A stretch of DNA of 64,000 nucleotides from Pseudomonas alcaligenes (GTDB lineage: Bacteria; Pseudomonadota; Gammaproteobacteria; Pseudomonadales; Pseudomonadaceae). This document shows, one piece after another, positions 7,491 through 15,510 of this stretch (its first letter is position 1; the number at the start of each line of letters is the position of its first letter). The stretch lies in NCBI RefSeq assembly GCF_014490745.1, contig NZ_LZEU01000001.1, positions 434,001 through 498,000 on the forward strand, given 5' to 3'. The position numbers and the translations under genes are program-made. The notes beneath the pieces are model-generated. The model made no database searches, had not been told where the DNA came from, and was given only the letters and a program-made list of their open reading frames with translations.

Positions 7491-8659
7491 TGCGTTTGCT
7501 GCACTCGTTGTCGGAACAGGAGCCACCCGGCGCCGCCGAGCAGTGCTGCGAACAGCAGCAGGCGGGCGCAGTAGGGGGCGATGTCGGCCAGGCTGCCCTG
7601 GCCCACCAGCAGGGTGAGGAAGGCGTCCAGTGCCCAGCTCATCGGCGAGATTTCGGCCAGCTGGCCCATGGCCGCCGGCATCACGCTCTTGGGCACCATG
7701 ATGCCTCCGATGGCGGCGAGGATGATATTGATCCCGCCGCCGAGCAACAACGCCTGCTCGGCGCTGCGCGCCAGGGCCGCCAGCAGCAGGCCGAGGCTGC
7801 AGGTGGCCAGGCTCAGGCTGACGGCCAGCAGCAGGTAGGCAAGCGGGTTGCCGGGCAGGCTCAGGCCCTGCAGGCCGAGCAGCGGCAGAGCGTAGACACC
7901 GACGGCCAGGAGCAGGGCGAACTGCACCAGGTTGATGGCGAAATAGGGCAGCAGCTTGCTCAGGGCCAGGCTGGCCAGGTTCAGGTCGAGGGCGCGCAGG
8001 CGCAGCAGGGCGCCGCTCTGTTGCTCGCGCTGGAAGCCGCCGGCCATCGGTAGGGTGACGAAGAACATGCCGAAGATCAGCCAGGCCGGCACGCTCAGCT
8101 GGCTGGCGTTGGCGCGGCCGCTGAGGTCGCCGCTGGCCAGCTGCTCGCTTTCCTCGATATGGCTCTGGGTGCGTTGCTGCACCAGTTGCAGGCGTTCGGC
8201 CGCGCTCAGCGCCGGGTCGATGGCGCCGCTGTCCTGCAGGTAGGCGAGCAGGCGGGTCTGTGCCAGGGCGATGTTCACCGCGCTGCGCAGGTACTGGCGT
8301 GACAGCTTGTCCAGCTGCGGCGGAAAGCTCAGGGCCGGGCCTGGGGCGTCGTTGTCCAGCAGGCGGCTGGCGAAGTTCGCCGGCAGGCGGATTTCGGCGA
8401 CACGTTCGCTGCTGGCCGGCAGCAGCTGGCTGTCGGGCAACTGGGCCTGCAAGGCGTCGCTGAAGAAGCGGCTGGAGTCGCTGGGCACCGCCGCGGCCAG
8501 CACCAGGCGCAGGGCCGGCGGTTTGTCCTGCAGGTAATTGGACATGGCGCCGGCCATCAGCACCAGGAACAGGGTCGGCATGATGAACAGCACGGCCAGG
8601 GCGTGGGGGTCGCGCAGCAGCAGGAGCAGTTCCTTGCGCAGCAGGGCGCGCAGTCTCAT
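7472..8659 (-). CDS. ABC-2 type export permease
   Basis: A 395-aa membrane protein with the ABC-2 exporter plan: an N-terminal cytoplasmic helix and first membrane helix (RKELLLLLRDPHALAVLFIM), a large extracytoplasmic domain (about 45-215), then a block of five further hydrophobic helices starting at VPAWLIFGMFFVTLPMAGG. The ATG at 8659 overlaps the ATPase stop (ATGA). Such permeases (the DrrB/YhhJ group) export lipids, drugs or polyketides with one cognate ATPase. Position between the ATPase and the ACP gene suggests it exports the product of the locus, which is an inference. The longer in-frame extension upstream is out-of-frame ATPase sequence. Confidence 0.88.
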   Translation of the reverse strand: MRLRALLRKELLLLLRDPHALAVLFIMPTLFLVLMAGAMSNYLQDKPPALRLVLAAAVPSDSSRFFSDALQAQLPDSQLLPASSERVAEIRLPANFASRLLDNDAPGPALSFPPQLDKLSRQYLRSAVNIALAQTRLLAYLQDSGAIDPALSAAERLQLVQQRTQSHIEESEQLASGDLSGRANASQLSVPAWLIFGMFFVTLPMAGGFQREQQSGALLRLRALDLNLASLALSKLLPYFAINLVQFALLLAVGVYALPLLGLQGLSLPGNPLAYLLLAVSLSLATCSLGLLLAALARSAEQALLLGGGINIILAAIGGIMVPKSVMPAAMGQLAEISPMSWALDAFLTLLVGQGSLADIAPYCARLLLFAALLGGAGWLLFRQRVQQTQWTTHY

Positions 8660-9540
8660 AGGCGGCCTCCGTTGAGCTGCAGGTACAGCTGCTCCAGCGA
8701 GGGGCGGCCGAAACGCAGCAGGTCGGGCAGCCCCGGCTGGTTGGCGAGGAAGCGGGTGATCTCCAGCAGCTGCGGGCCGTCCAGGGCGGCGACGCGCAGG
8801 CCGCCCGGCAGCATCTCGACCGCCAGGTGCAGGCGTGCCAGCAGCTCGTGCAGGCCGGTCGGCGGCGCTTCCGGCCACTCCAGCAGCAGGCCGTGGCCGG
8901 CGTCGAGCAGCTGGCGCTTGTCCAGCGCCAGGCGCACCCGGCCCTCGTGGAGCAGGAGGATGCGCTGGGCGACGCGCTCGATCTCGTCCAGGTAGTGGCT
9001 GGTGTAGATCACCGCGTGGCCCTCGGCGCCGAGCTGCTCCACGGCGGCCAGCAGCAGCTGGCGGCTGGCGGCGTCGACGCCGACCGTGGCCTCGTCGAAC
9101 AGGTACAGGCGCGCCGGCTGCAGCAGGCCGATGGCGAAGTTCAGGCGCCGTTGCTCGCCGCCGGAGAGCTGCCCGGCGCGGCGCGCCAGCAGGCCTTCCA
9201 GGGCGGTGCTGGCGATGCTCAGGGCCAGGCGCCTGCTGCGCTCGGCGCCGCGCAGGCGGTAGAGGTCGGCGAACAGTTCGAGGTTCTCGCGCACCTTGAG
9301 CCCGGCGTAGAAGGCCAGCTGCTGCGGCACCAGGCCGAGGCTGCGCTCGCCGTCCCAGCGGATTTCACCCTGCTGCGGGGGCAGCACACCGCTGAGCAGG
9401 GCGAGCAGGGTGGTCTTGCCGGCACCGTTGCTGCCGAGCAGGCCCAGGCACTGGCCGGGCTGCAGCTGCAGGTCGATATCCTGCAGTGCCGGGCTGGCGG
9501 CGCCGGGGTAGCGGAAGCCGAGGCCGCGCAGTTCAAGCAT
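8656..9540 (-). CDS. ABC transporter ATP-binding protein
   Basis: A 294-aa nucleotide-binding subunit: Walker A GSNGAGKT (36-43), signature LSGGEQRRL, Walker B LYLFDEA with the catalytic Glu replaced in register by the following residues DEATVGVD, and a switch histidine in YTSHYLDE. The last 80 residues form an accessory domain typical of drug/lipid exporter ATPases of the DrrA/CcmA type. The start at 9540 gives MLELRG and overlaps the dehydratase gene by 8 bp; the permease follows with an ATGA overlap. It should power the adjacent ABC-2 permease at the inner membrane. Confidence 0.92.
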   Translation of the reverse strand: MLELRGLGFRYPGAASPALQDIDLQLQPGQCLGLLGSNGAGKTTLLALLSGVLPPQQGEIRWDGERSLGLVPQQLAFYAGLKVRENLELFADLYRLRGAERSRRLALSIASTALEGLLARRAGQLSGGEQRRLNFAIGLLQPARLYLFDEATVGVDAASRQLLLAAVEQLGAEGHAVIYTSHYLDEIERVAQRILLLHEGRVRLALDKRQLLDAGHGLLLEWPEAPPTGLHELLARLHLAVEMLPGGLRVAALDGPQLLEITRFLANQPGLPDLLRFGRPSLEQLYLQLNGGRL

Positions 9541-9940
9541 GCTGCAGCACCAGCAGGAGCTTGCCGTCGAGCAGCAGGCGCTGCTCGGCGTGGATGCTGA
9601 AGGCGTACAGGGCACCGCCTGGGCTCAGGGCTTCCTGGCGGGCGGCGACCTGCAGCGGGCCTGTGCGCTGCGCGGGGTCGAAGTGCAGCTGCAGCTGCGA
9701 GAGTTTGCCGACCAGGGCCATGTCGATGGCGCTATCCTCGCCATATAGGGCACCATGCGCGGCGCATAGCTGGGCCGCGGCCTCGAACAGCAGGCAGGGC
9801 GAGGCGTCCGCGCCGAAGGCGTCGAGGTGGTGCCAGGCACTGAGGCCGCGGATGCTGCCGGCGTCGTGGTCGAGCAGGCAGTCCAGCCACAGGGCGGGGC
9901 CCTGGTGCGGCAGCAGGCTGTGCAGTCGGGTGCGATCCAT
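9533..9940 (-). CDS. Hot-dog fold 3-hydroxyacyl-ACP dehydratase-like protein
   Basis: A 135-aa single hot-dog domain resembling ApeP/FabZ-type dehydratases. It opens with LLPHQGPALWLD (His12 in the position of the catalytic His of the LLPHRxPxLLLD motif) and has LFEAAAQLCAAH (Glu53), matching the acid on the central helix. It would dehydrate 3-hydroxyacyl-ACP during chain extension. The start at 9940 was chosen because the open frame upstream belongs to other genes on the opposite strand. It is first in the minus-strand operon. A thioesterase or non-catalytic hot-dog role is the main alternative, since the locus has no ketoreductase. Confidence 0.7.
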   Translation of the reverse strand: MDRTRLHSLLPHQGPALWLDCLLDHDAGSIRGLSAWHHLDAFGADASPCLLFEAAAQLCAAHGALYGEDSAIDMALVGKLSQLQLHFDPAQRTGPLQVAARQEALSPGGALYAFSIHAEQRLLLDGKLLLVLQHA

Positions 9941-10009
9941 TGCAAGGGGCCGTGATGGTCTGGCCGGCAGTGTACCAAGTCGCCGCGGAACAACGGCAAG
10001 GGGAAGAGG

Positions 10010-10564
10010 ATGCTGAAGTTGCAGGCTGTGGCCTTCGTACTGGGTTCGCTGGCGCTGCTGGGGGTTTCCTGGCGGGCGCTGAGGAATCCGCAGGCCCACG
10101 GCTTCTACCGCTTCTTCGCCTGGGAGGCGATGCTGGCGCTGCTGGTGCTGAACGCGCCGGTGTGGTTCGTCGATCGCTACGCCCTGCACCAGCGGGTCTC
10201 CTGGCTGCTGCTGTTCACCTCGCTGCTGGCGCTGTTCCTCGGCCTCTACCAGCTGCGCCGCTTCGGCCGGGCCACGGCGCAGCGCCAGGATACCGAGCTG
10301 TATGCCTTTGAGCGCACCTCGCAGCTGGTCACCAGTGGCATCTACCGCTACATCCGCCATCCGCTGTACTGCTCGCTGCTGCTGCTGGCCTGGGGCATCG
10401 CCTGCAAGCAGCTGAATGGCCTGACCCTGGCGCTCGGCCTGCTCAGCAGCCTGTTGCTGTTCGCTGCGGCGCGACGCGACGAGGCCGAGTGTCTGGCCTA
10501 TTTCGGCGAGGCCTACCGGGACTATATGGCGCGCAGCAAGCGCTTTATCCCCTTTCTGTTCTAA
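10010..10564 (+). CDS. Isoprenylcysteine carboxyl methyltransferase-like membrane protein
   Basis: A 184-aa integral membrane protein with about four to five hydrophobic helices. The C-terminal block GIYRYIRHPLYCSLLLL and the DEAECLAYFGEAYRDYMAR helix are the signature of the ICMT/phospholipid methyltransferase (PEMT-like) family, S-adenosylmethionine-dependent methylases of lipid-like substrates; the family's RHPxY and E...Y motifs are intact. Start at 10010 has an excellent AAGGGGAAGAGG ribosome site. It is divergent from the dehydratase, with 69 bp between starts, so it may belong to the lipid locus as a tailoring enzyme, but this is positional inference; the substrate is unknown. Confidence 0.82.
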   Translation: MLKLQAVAFVLGSLALLGVSWRALRNPQAHGFYRFFAWEAMLALLVLNAPVWFVDRYALHQRVSWLLLFTSLLALFLGLYQLRRFGRATAQRQDTELYAFERTSQLVTSGIYRYIRHPLYCSLLLLAWGIACKQLNGLTLALGLLSSLLLFAAARRDEAECLAYFGEAYRDYMARSKRFIPFLF

Positions 10565-10576
10565 CTCGGCTTGTCT

Positions 10577-10695
10577 GGGATCTTTTGAGCTAGAGCCAGG
10601 CAAGGCGAAGGTGGGCGAGGGCGCGGAGTTTACGCGTGTAAATGAGCAGCCCGAGCCCAGCTTCAACGCAGCATGGCCGACGATCAAGAGATCCC
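10577..10695 (+). repeat. Dispersed palindromic repeat, copy 1 (~120 bp)
   Basis: Imperfect inverted ends (GGGATCTTTTGA at the left, ATCAAGAGATCCC at the right) enclose a core GCGGAGTTTACG..TGTAAATGAGCA. The same core and several flanking blocks (GAGCTAG, CAAGGC, AACGCAG, GGCCGACG) recur in opposite orientation at 13561-13682. It fills the gap between the convergent ICMT-like and lipoprotein genes and ends at the latter's stop codon. Confidence 0.75.
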
Positions 10696-11127
10696 TTATT
10701 CCCAGTCCAGGCGCGCCAGCTTCCACTGGTCATCTTCCAGCCACCACTCCAGGGTCACGCTGTAGTGGCTGGCGCTGTCCGGAATCAGGCCTTCGGCGCC
10801 GGTCAGGGCGATCTCGGCGCGGGTGTGGCCCTTGCTGCGGTAGGTCGCATCCACGGCGCTGCTCTTGCTCAGGGCCAGCACCCGCACCTGCTTGTGGCGC
10901 AGGAACAGCAGGGCCATGGTGCGCTGCGCCCACTGCCGGTCGTACTGCTGCTGGGCGCGGAACTGCGGGTGCAGCTGCTCTATCACGGCGCTGGCGCTCT
11001 TGGCTTCGAGGTTGTCCTGCAACTGTTGTACGGCGGCTTCCACGGCGGCCTGCGGGTCGCTCGGGGTGCAACCGCCGAGCAGGACGCAGATCAGCAGAAA
11101 AGCCAGGGCAATTCGCTTGGCTGGCAT
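10696..11127 (-). CDS. Small lipoprotein of unknown function
   Basis: A 143-aa lipoprotein: basic start MPAKRIALAF, hydrophobic core and lipobox LLGGC. The start at 11127 is preceded by GGGAG six bases upstream; an in-frame ATG 18 bases earlier is possible. The mature domain (helix, then strands including ATYRSKGHTRAEIALTGAEG and a final WWLEDDQWKLARLDWE) has the cone-like NTF2/DUF4440-type feel, with a tryptophan-rich final strand, but I cannot name the family. It is divergent from the proline iminopeptidase gene and its stop lies at the edge of repeat copy 1. Confidence 0.75.
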   Translation of the reverse strand: MPAKRIALAFLLICVLLGGCTPSDPQAAVEAAVQQLQDNLEAKSASAVIEQLHPQFRAQQQYDRQWAQRTMALLFLRHKQVRVLALSKSSAVDATYRSKGHTRAEIALTGAEGLIPDSASHYSVTLEWWLEDDQWKLARLDWE

Positions 11128-11219
11128 GCTCAACTCCCGATTCATGGTTATGATGCCCGGCACGGTCGGCCATCGGCAGATGGTCACAGGGAACTTACGC
11201 ACAGACTCGGGAGTGCGCC

Positions 11220-12191
11220 ATGCTGACTTTGTATCCGGAGATCAAACCCTACGCCCGCCACGAGCTGGCGGTGCAGGAACCGCATGTCCTCTATGTGGAC
11301 GAGAGCGGTTCGGCGGACGGTTTGCCGGTGGTGTTCGTCCATGGTGGGCCGGGAGCCGGTTGCGATGGCGCCAGCCGCCGCTACTTCGATCCCAACCTGT
11401 ACCGCATCGTCACCTTCGACCAGCGTGGCTGCGGGCGCTCCACTCCCCATGCCAGCCTGGAAAACAACACCACCCAGGCCCTGGTGGCCGACCTCGAGCG
11501 CATCCGCGAACACCTGGGCATCGACAAGTGGGTGCTGTTCGGCGGCTCCTGGGGCTCGACCCTGGCCCTGGCCTATGCCCAGGCCCACCCGGAGCGGGTG
11601 CACGGCCTGATCCTGCGCGGCATCTTCCTGTGCCGCCCGCAGGAGATCAGCTGGTTCTACCAGGAAGGCGCCAGCCGGATGTTCCCCGACTACTGGGAGG
11701 ATTACCTGGCGCCGATTCCGGCCGAGGAGCGTGGCGACCTGGTACAGGCCTTCTACAAGCGCCTCACCGGCCCCGACCAGATCGCCCAGATGCACGCGGC
11801 CAAGGCCTGGTCGACCTGGGAAGGGCGTACCGCCACCCTGCGCCCCAACCCGCAGGTGGTCGACCGCTTCAGCGAGCCGCACCGCGCCCTGTCGATCGCC
11901 CGCATCGAGTGCCACTACTTCGTCAACAATGCCTTCCTGGATGACGACCAGCTGCTGCGCGACATGCCGAAGATCGCCCACCTGCCGGGCGTCATCGTGC
12001 ATGGCCGCTACGACGTGATCTGCCCGCTGGACAACGCCTGGGCGCTGCACCAGGCCTGGCCCAACAGCGAGCTGCAGATCATCCGCGATGCCGGCCACGC
12101 CGCCGCCGAACCGGGCATCGTCGATGCCCTGGTGCGCGCTGCCGACCAGATGGCCCGGCGCTTGCTGGATCTGCCCCCGGAAGACGCATGA
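11220..12191 (+). CDS. pip: Proline iminopeptidase
   Basis: A 323-aa cytoplasmic alpha/beta hydrolase of peptidase family S33 that removes N-terminal proline from peptides. The oxyanion-hole HGGPGAG (41-47), DQRGCGRS (67-74), nucleophile Ser110 in GGSWGS, acid Asp in HGRYDVICP and catalytic His in RDAGHAAAE are all present. Length is standard. The dtd gene overlaps its stop (ATGA), the same pair I recall from P. aeruginosa, so the two are translationally coupled. Confidence 0.95.
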   Translation: MLTLYPEIKPYARHELAVQEPHVLYVDESGSADGLPVVFVHGGPGAGCDGASRRYFDPNLYRIVTFDQRGCGRSTPHASLENNTTQALVADLERIREHLGIDKWVLFGGSWGSTLALAYAQAHPERVHGLILRGIFLCRPQEISWFYQEGASRMFPDYWEDYLAPIPAEERGDLVQAFYKRLTGPDQIAQMHAAKAWSTWEGRTATLRPNPQVVDRFSEPHRALSIARIECHYFVNNAFLDDDQLLRDMPKIAHLPGVIVHGRYDVICPLDNAWALHQAWPNSELQIIRDAGHAAAEPGIVDALVRAADQMARRLLDLPPEDA

Positions 12192-12625
12192 AACTATTGA
12201 TCCAGCGCGTGCGTGGTGCGCGGGTAGAGGTGGCCGGCGAGATCGTCGGCGCCATCGACCAGGGCCTGCTGGCGCTGGTCGGCATCGAACCGCAGGACAG
12301 CCCGGCCAGCATCGCCAAGGGCCTGCAGCGCATGCTCAGCTACCGCGTGTTCAGCGATGCCGAGGGCAAGATGAACCTGTCGCTCAAGGATGTGCAGGGC
12401 GGCCTGTTGCTGGTTTCGCAGTTCACCCTGGCCGCCGACACCAAGAGCGGCCTGCGCCCAAGCTTCTCCAGTGCGGCACCGCCGGCTCTGGGCGCCGCGC
12501 TGTTCGAACAGCTGGTCGAGCTGGCCCGCCAGCAACATCCGCAGGTGGCCACCGGGCGTTTCGGCGCCGACATGCAGGTGCACCTGGTCAACGACGGGCC
12601 GGTGACCTTCCTGCTGGACGTCTGA
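12188..12625 (+). CDS. dtd: D-aminoacyl-tRNA deacylase
   Basis: A 145-aa enzyme that hydrolyses D-aminoacyl-tRNAs, protecting translation from D-amino acids. Both family fingerprints are intact: [12 protein letters not shown] (with the catalytic-site Gln/Thr) and, near the C-terminus, the NDGPVTF version of the Gly-cisPro loop. Normal length; ATG overlaps the pip stop. Confidence 0.96.
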   Translation: MKLLIQRVRGARVEVAGEIVGAIDQGLLALVGIEPQDSPASIAKGLQRMLSYRVFSDAEGKMNLSLKDVQGGLLLVSQFTLAADTKSGLRPSFSSAAPPALGAALFEQLVELARQQHPQVATGRFGADMQVHLVNDGPVTFLLDV

Positions 12626-12721
12626 GGGCATTTGCAGTTCGTCCGCTGGCGCGTCTCTTGCTTTCTCGCAGCTCGCCATCTTTGCTGATGCCGGTTAGCA
12701 TGCGCCGCACATTTTTGTTCG

Positions 12722-12737
12722 GCGGTTCGGTAACCGC
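12722..12737. promoter_or_regulatory. Dyad upstream of the amino-acid ABC operon
   Basis: GCGGTT and AACCGC form perfect 6-bp arms around a 4-bp spacer (CGGT), 28 bp before the start codon of the binding-protein gene. The 139-bp gap 12626-12764 holds little else recognisable. It could be an operator or just a small hairpin in the leader; no regulator can be assigned. Confidence 0.35.
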
Positions 12738-12764
12738 TGCCCCTTTATCCAACGAGGATTCGTA

Positions 12765-13556
12765 ATGAAGAAGTTTCTCGCCTCTCTCATGCTGTCCGCC
12801 TGCGCCCTGAGCGGCCTGGCCCAGGCCGGCACCGTCGACGATGCGGTCAAGCGCGGCACCCTGCGCGTGGGCATGGATCCGACCTACATGCCGTTCGAGA
12901 TGACCAACAAGCGCGGTGAAATCATCGGCTTCGAAGTCGACCTGCTGAAAGCCATGGCCAAGGCCATGGGCGTCAAGCTGGAGCTGGTTTCCACTTCCTA
13001 CGACGGCATCATCCCGGCCCTGCTGACCGACAAGTTCGACATGATCGGCTCCGGCATGACCCTGACCCAGGAGCGCAACCTGCGCGTCAACTTCACCTCG
13101 CCGTTCATCGTGGTCGGCCAGACCCTGCTGATCCGCAAGGAGCTGCAAGGCGAGATCAAGTCCTACAAGGATCTGAACGCCAGCAAGTACCGCATCACCT
13201 CGAAGATCGGCACCACCGGCGAAATGGTCGCCAAGAAGCTGATCGCCCAGGCCCAGTACCACGGCTTCGACAACGAGCAGGAAGCGGTGATGGACGTGGT
13301 CAACGGCAAGGCCGATGCCTTCATCTACGACGCCCCGTACAACGTGGTGGCGGTGAACAAGGCCGGCGCCGGCAAACTGGTGTTCCTGCCCGAGCCCTTC
13401 ACCTACGAGCCGCTGGCCTTCGGCCTGAAGAAGGGCGACTACGACAGCATCAACTGGATCAACAACTGGCTGCTGCAGATCCAGAAAGACGGCACCTACG
13501 ATCGCATCCATGCCAAGTGGTTTGAAAACACCAACTGGCTGAAAGACATGGAGTAA
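12765..13556 (+). CDS. Polar amino-acid ABC transporter, periplasmic binding protein
   Basis: A 263-aa secreted solute-binding protein (SBP family 3). The signal peptide MKKFLASLMLSACALSGLAQA is followed by the family opening GTLRVGMDPTYMPFEM and the GFEVDLLKAMAKAMG signature, with the usual EPFTYEPLAFGLKKGD late segment. It is a class known to bind polar amino acids such as glutamate/aspartate, arginine or cystine. Permease and ATPase follow; a repeat element (13561-13682) separates it from them, which may reduce downstream transcription so that the binding protein is in excess. The precise substrate is not deducible. Confidence 0.92.
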   Translation: MKKFLASLMLSACALSGLAQAGTVDDAVKRGTLRVGMDPTYMPFEMTNKRGEIIGFEVDLLKAMAKAMGVKLELVSTSYDGIIPALLTDKFDMIGSGMTLTQERNLRVNFTSPFIVVGQTLLIRKELQGEIKSYKDLNASKYRITSKIGTTGEMVAKKLIAQAQYHGFDNEQEAVMDVVNGKADAFIYDAPYNVVAVNKAGAGKLVFLPEPFTYEPLAFGLKKGDYDSINWINNWLLQIQKDGTYDRIHAKWFENTNWLKDME

Positions 13557-13560
13557 GCCC

Positions 13561-13682
13561 CACGATCAGCTGCGCGTCGGCCCTACTGCGTTAAAAACAG
13601 GTTCGGAATGCTCATTTACAGCACGTAAACTCCGCTTCCTCACCTGTTTTTGCCTTGTACGGCGCTAGCTCGCAAGATCGTG
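13561..13682 (-). repeat. Dispersed palindromic repeat, copy 2 (~120 bp)
   Basis: Second copy of the family at 10577-10695, in the opposite orientation. The shared core reads GCTCATTTACA..ACGTAAACTCCGC here; outer blocks CTGCGTT, GCCTTG, GCTAGCTC and short inverted ends (CACGATC and GATCGTG) also match. Long internal arms (AAAAACAGG and CCTGTTTTT) make it a strong hairpin. It lies between the binding-protein stop and the permease start, inside the ABC operon. Confidence 0.75.
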
Positions 13683-13745
13683 ACCTGGCTTAAGTTCAAC
13701 CAGCGCGCAGGCCCCGGCCTGCGCGTTGTCATTTTGGAAAACACC

Positions 13746-14708
13746 GTGGCTAAACAGAACAAAGCCCTGTGGCCCTGGCATCTGCTGACCGCTCTGATTC
13801 TGGTCGTGATTGCCGGCTGCCTCTGGTACTCCACCTCGCTGATCTCCTACGAGTGGCGCTGGAACCGCGTACCGCAGTATTTCGCCTACCACGCCGAAGA
13901 GGCGCAACGCGCCGCTGACTATGCGCGGGTCGAGGCGATCGGCGACGAAGGCGGCAAAGCTCGCGTGACTCTGGTGCAGGAGAGTGGTGGCGAGCAGATC
14001 CTGCTGGTTGACCGCGACAGCCTGCAGTTCAGCCAGGGCGACGATGTCGCTGAAGGCGATGTGGTCGGCGTGACCCGTCACTGGGCCGCCGGCCCGCTGC
14101 TCTGGGGGCTGTGGACCACCCTGTGGATCTCCGTGCTGTCCGGCGCCTTCGGTCTGCTGATCGGCCTGGTCACCGGGCTGTGCCGGCTGTCGAAGAACCC
14201 GACCCTGCGCGACCTGTCGACCCTCTACGTCGAGCTGGTGCGCGGTACGCCGCTGCTGGTGCAGATCTTCATCTTCTACTTCTTCATCGGCACCGTGCTC
14301 AACCTGTCCCGCGAGTTCGCCGGGGTGGCGGCGCTGGCGCTGTTCACCGGCGCCTATGTCGGCGAGATCGTGCGTGCCGGGGTGCAGTCGATTGCCCGTG
14401 GCCAGGACGAGGCGGCGCGTTCGCTGGGCCTGTCCGCCGGCCAGTCGATGCGCCACGTGATCCTGCCGCAGGCGTTCAAGCGCGTGCTGCCGCCGCTGGC
14501 CGGGCAGTTCATCAGCCTGGTCAAGGACACTTCGCTGGTCTCGGTGATCGCCATCACCGAACTGACCAAGAGTGGCCGCGAGGCGATCACCACCTCGTTC
14601 TCCACCTTCGAAATCTGGTTCTGCGTCGCGGCGCTGTACCTGGTCATCAACCTGCCGCTGTCGCAAATCGCCAGCCGCCTGGAGCGGAGGCTCGGCAAAA
14701 GTGATTGA
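13746..14708 (+). CDS. Polar amino-acid ABC transporter permease
   Basis: A 320-aa inner-membrane permease. The GTG at 13746 starts [11 protein letters not shown]; upstream in-frame codons run into repeat copy 2 and were rejected. After one N-terminal helix there is an unusual extra extracytoplasmic segment (about residues 40-115) before the standard His/Glu-type permease domain with [25 protein letters not shown] and the EAA-loop [20 protein letters not shown] that contacts the ATPase. Its end overlaps the ATPase start by 8 bp. Confidence 0.92.
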   Translation: MAKQNKALWPWHLLTALILVVIAGCLWYSTSLISYEWRWNRVPQYFAYHAEEAQRAADYARVEAIGDEGGKARVTLVQESGGEQILLVDRDSLQFSQGDDVAEGDVVGVTRHWAAGPLLWGLWTTLWISVLSGAFGLLIGLVTGLCRLSKNPTLRDLSTLYVELVRGTPLLVQIFIFYFFIGTVLNLSREFAGVAALALFTGAYVGEIVRAGVQSIARGQDEAARSLGLSAGQSMRHVILPQAFKRVLPPLAGQFISLVKDTSLVSVIAITELTKSGREAITTSFSTFEIWFCVAALYLVINLPLSQIASRLERRLGKSD

Positions 14709-15435
14709 AGTCCGCAACCTGATCAAGGTCTTCGACGCCCGTGGCCACGAAGTGCGCGCGGTGGACGACGTCACCACCCGCGTCGAGCGCGGCGAAGTGG
14801 TGGTGGTGATCGGCCCGTCCGGCTCCGGCAAGTCGACCTTCCTGCGCTGCCTCAACGGCCTGGAAGAGCTGGACTCCGGCTCGGTGAGCATCGATGGCGT
14901 CGATCTGGCCAACCCCAAGACCGACGTGAACGCCTATCGCCGCGAAGTCGGCATGGTGTTCCAGCACTTCAACCTGTTCCCGCACATGACCGTGCTGGAA
15001 AACCTGTGCCTGGCGCAGAAGGTGGTGCGCAAGCGCAACAAGGCCGAGCGCGAGGAAAAGGCCCGTGCCCTGCTGGCCAAGGTCGGCATTGCGCAGAAGG
15101 CCGACGAGTTCCCCTCGCGCCTGTCCGGCGGCCAGCAACAGCGCGTGGCGATTGCCCGGGCGCTGTGCATGGAGCCCAAGGTCATGCTGTTCGACGAGCC
15201 GACTTCGGCGCTCGACCCGGAAATGGTCGGCGAAGTGCTGGACGTGATGAAGCAGCTGGCCGTGGAAGGCATGACCATGGTCTGCGTCACCCACGAGATG
15301 GGCTTCGCCCGCGAAGTGGCCGACCGCGTGCTGTTCTTCGACCATGGCAAACTGCTGGAAGACGCGCCGCCGGCGCAGTTCTTCGACCGACCGCAGGATG
15401 CCCGGGCTCAGGCCTTCCTGCGTCAGGTGCTGTAA
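14701..15435 (+). CDS. Polar amino-acid ABC transporter ATP-binding protein
   Basis: A 244-aa ATPase of the GlnQ/HisP type. GTG start at 14701 ([11 protein letters not shown]) overlaps the permease gene. Walker [11 protein letters not shown]-loop [13 protein letters not shown], signature [15 protein letters not shown], Walker [16 protein letters not shown] and the switch VTHEMGFA are complete. It powers uptake through the preceding permease. A rho-independent terminator follows directly. Confidence 0.95.
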   Translation: MIEVRNLIKVFDARGHEVRAVDDVTTRVERGEVVVVIGPSGSGKSTFLRCLNGLEELDSGSVSIDGVDLANPKTDVNAYRREVGMVFQHFNLFPHMTVLENLCLAQKVVRKRNKAEREEKARALLAKVGIAQKADEFPSRLSGGQQQRVAIARALCMEPKVMLFDEPTSALDPEMVGEVLDVMKQLAVEGMTMVCVTHEMGFAREVADRVLFFDHGKLLEDAPPAQFFDRPQDARAQAFLRQVL

Positions 15436-15438
15436 CGA

Positions 15439-15464
15439 AAACCGCCACATCAGTGGCGGTTTTT
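15439..15464 (+). terminator. Rho-independent terminator of the amino-acid ABC operon
   Basis: ACCGCCAC and GTGGCGGT are perfect 8-bp arms around ATCA, followed by TTTTC, starting 4 bp after the ATPase stop. Confidence 0.9.
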
Positions 15465-15470
15465 CATGGC

Positions 15471-15509
15471 GTAGGGCGGGTGAAACCCGCGGGTGCTCCC
15501 ACCCTATGG
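15471..15509. repeat. Short GTAGGGCGGG-type palindromic sequence
   Basis: TAGGGCGGG at the left and CCCACCCTA at the right flank the inner pair GGGT and ACCC. It lies in the convergent gap between the ABC ATPase and the UPF0158 gene. It resembles short extragenic repeats common in pseudomonads (from memory). Confidence 0.4.
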
Positions 15510-15510
15510 T

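Noticed and set aside
9941..10726. Long N-terminal extension of the dehydratase open frame, across the ICMT-like gene
   Set aside because: The extension is antisense to the well-supported ICMT-like gene and not conserved in character; the hot-dog domain begins at 9940.
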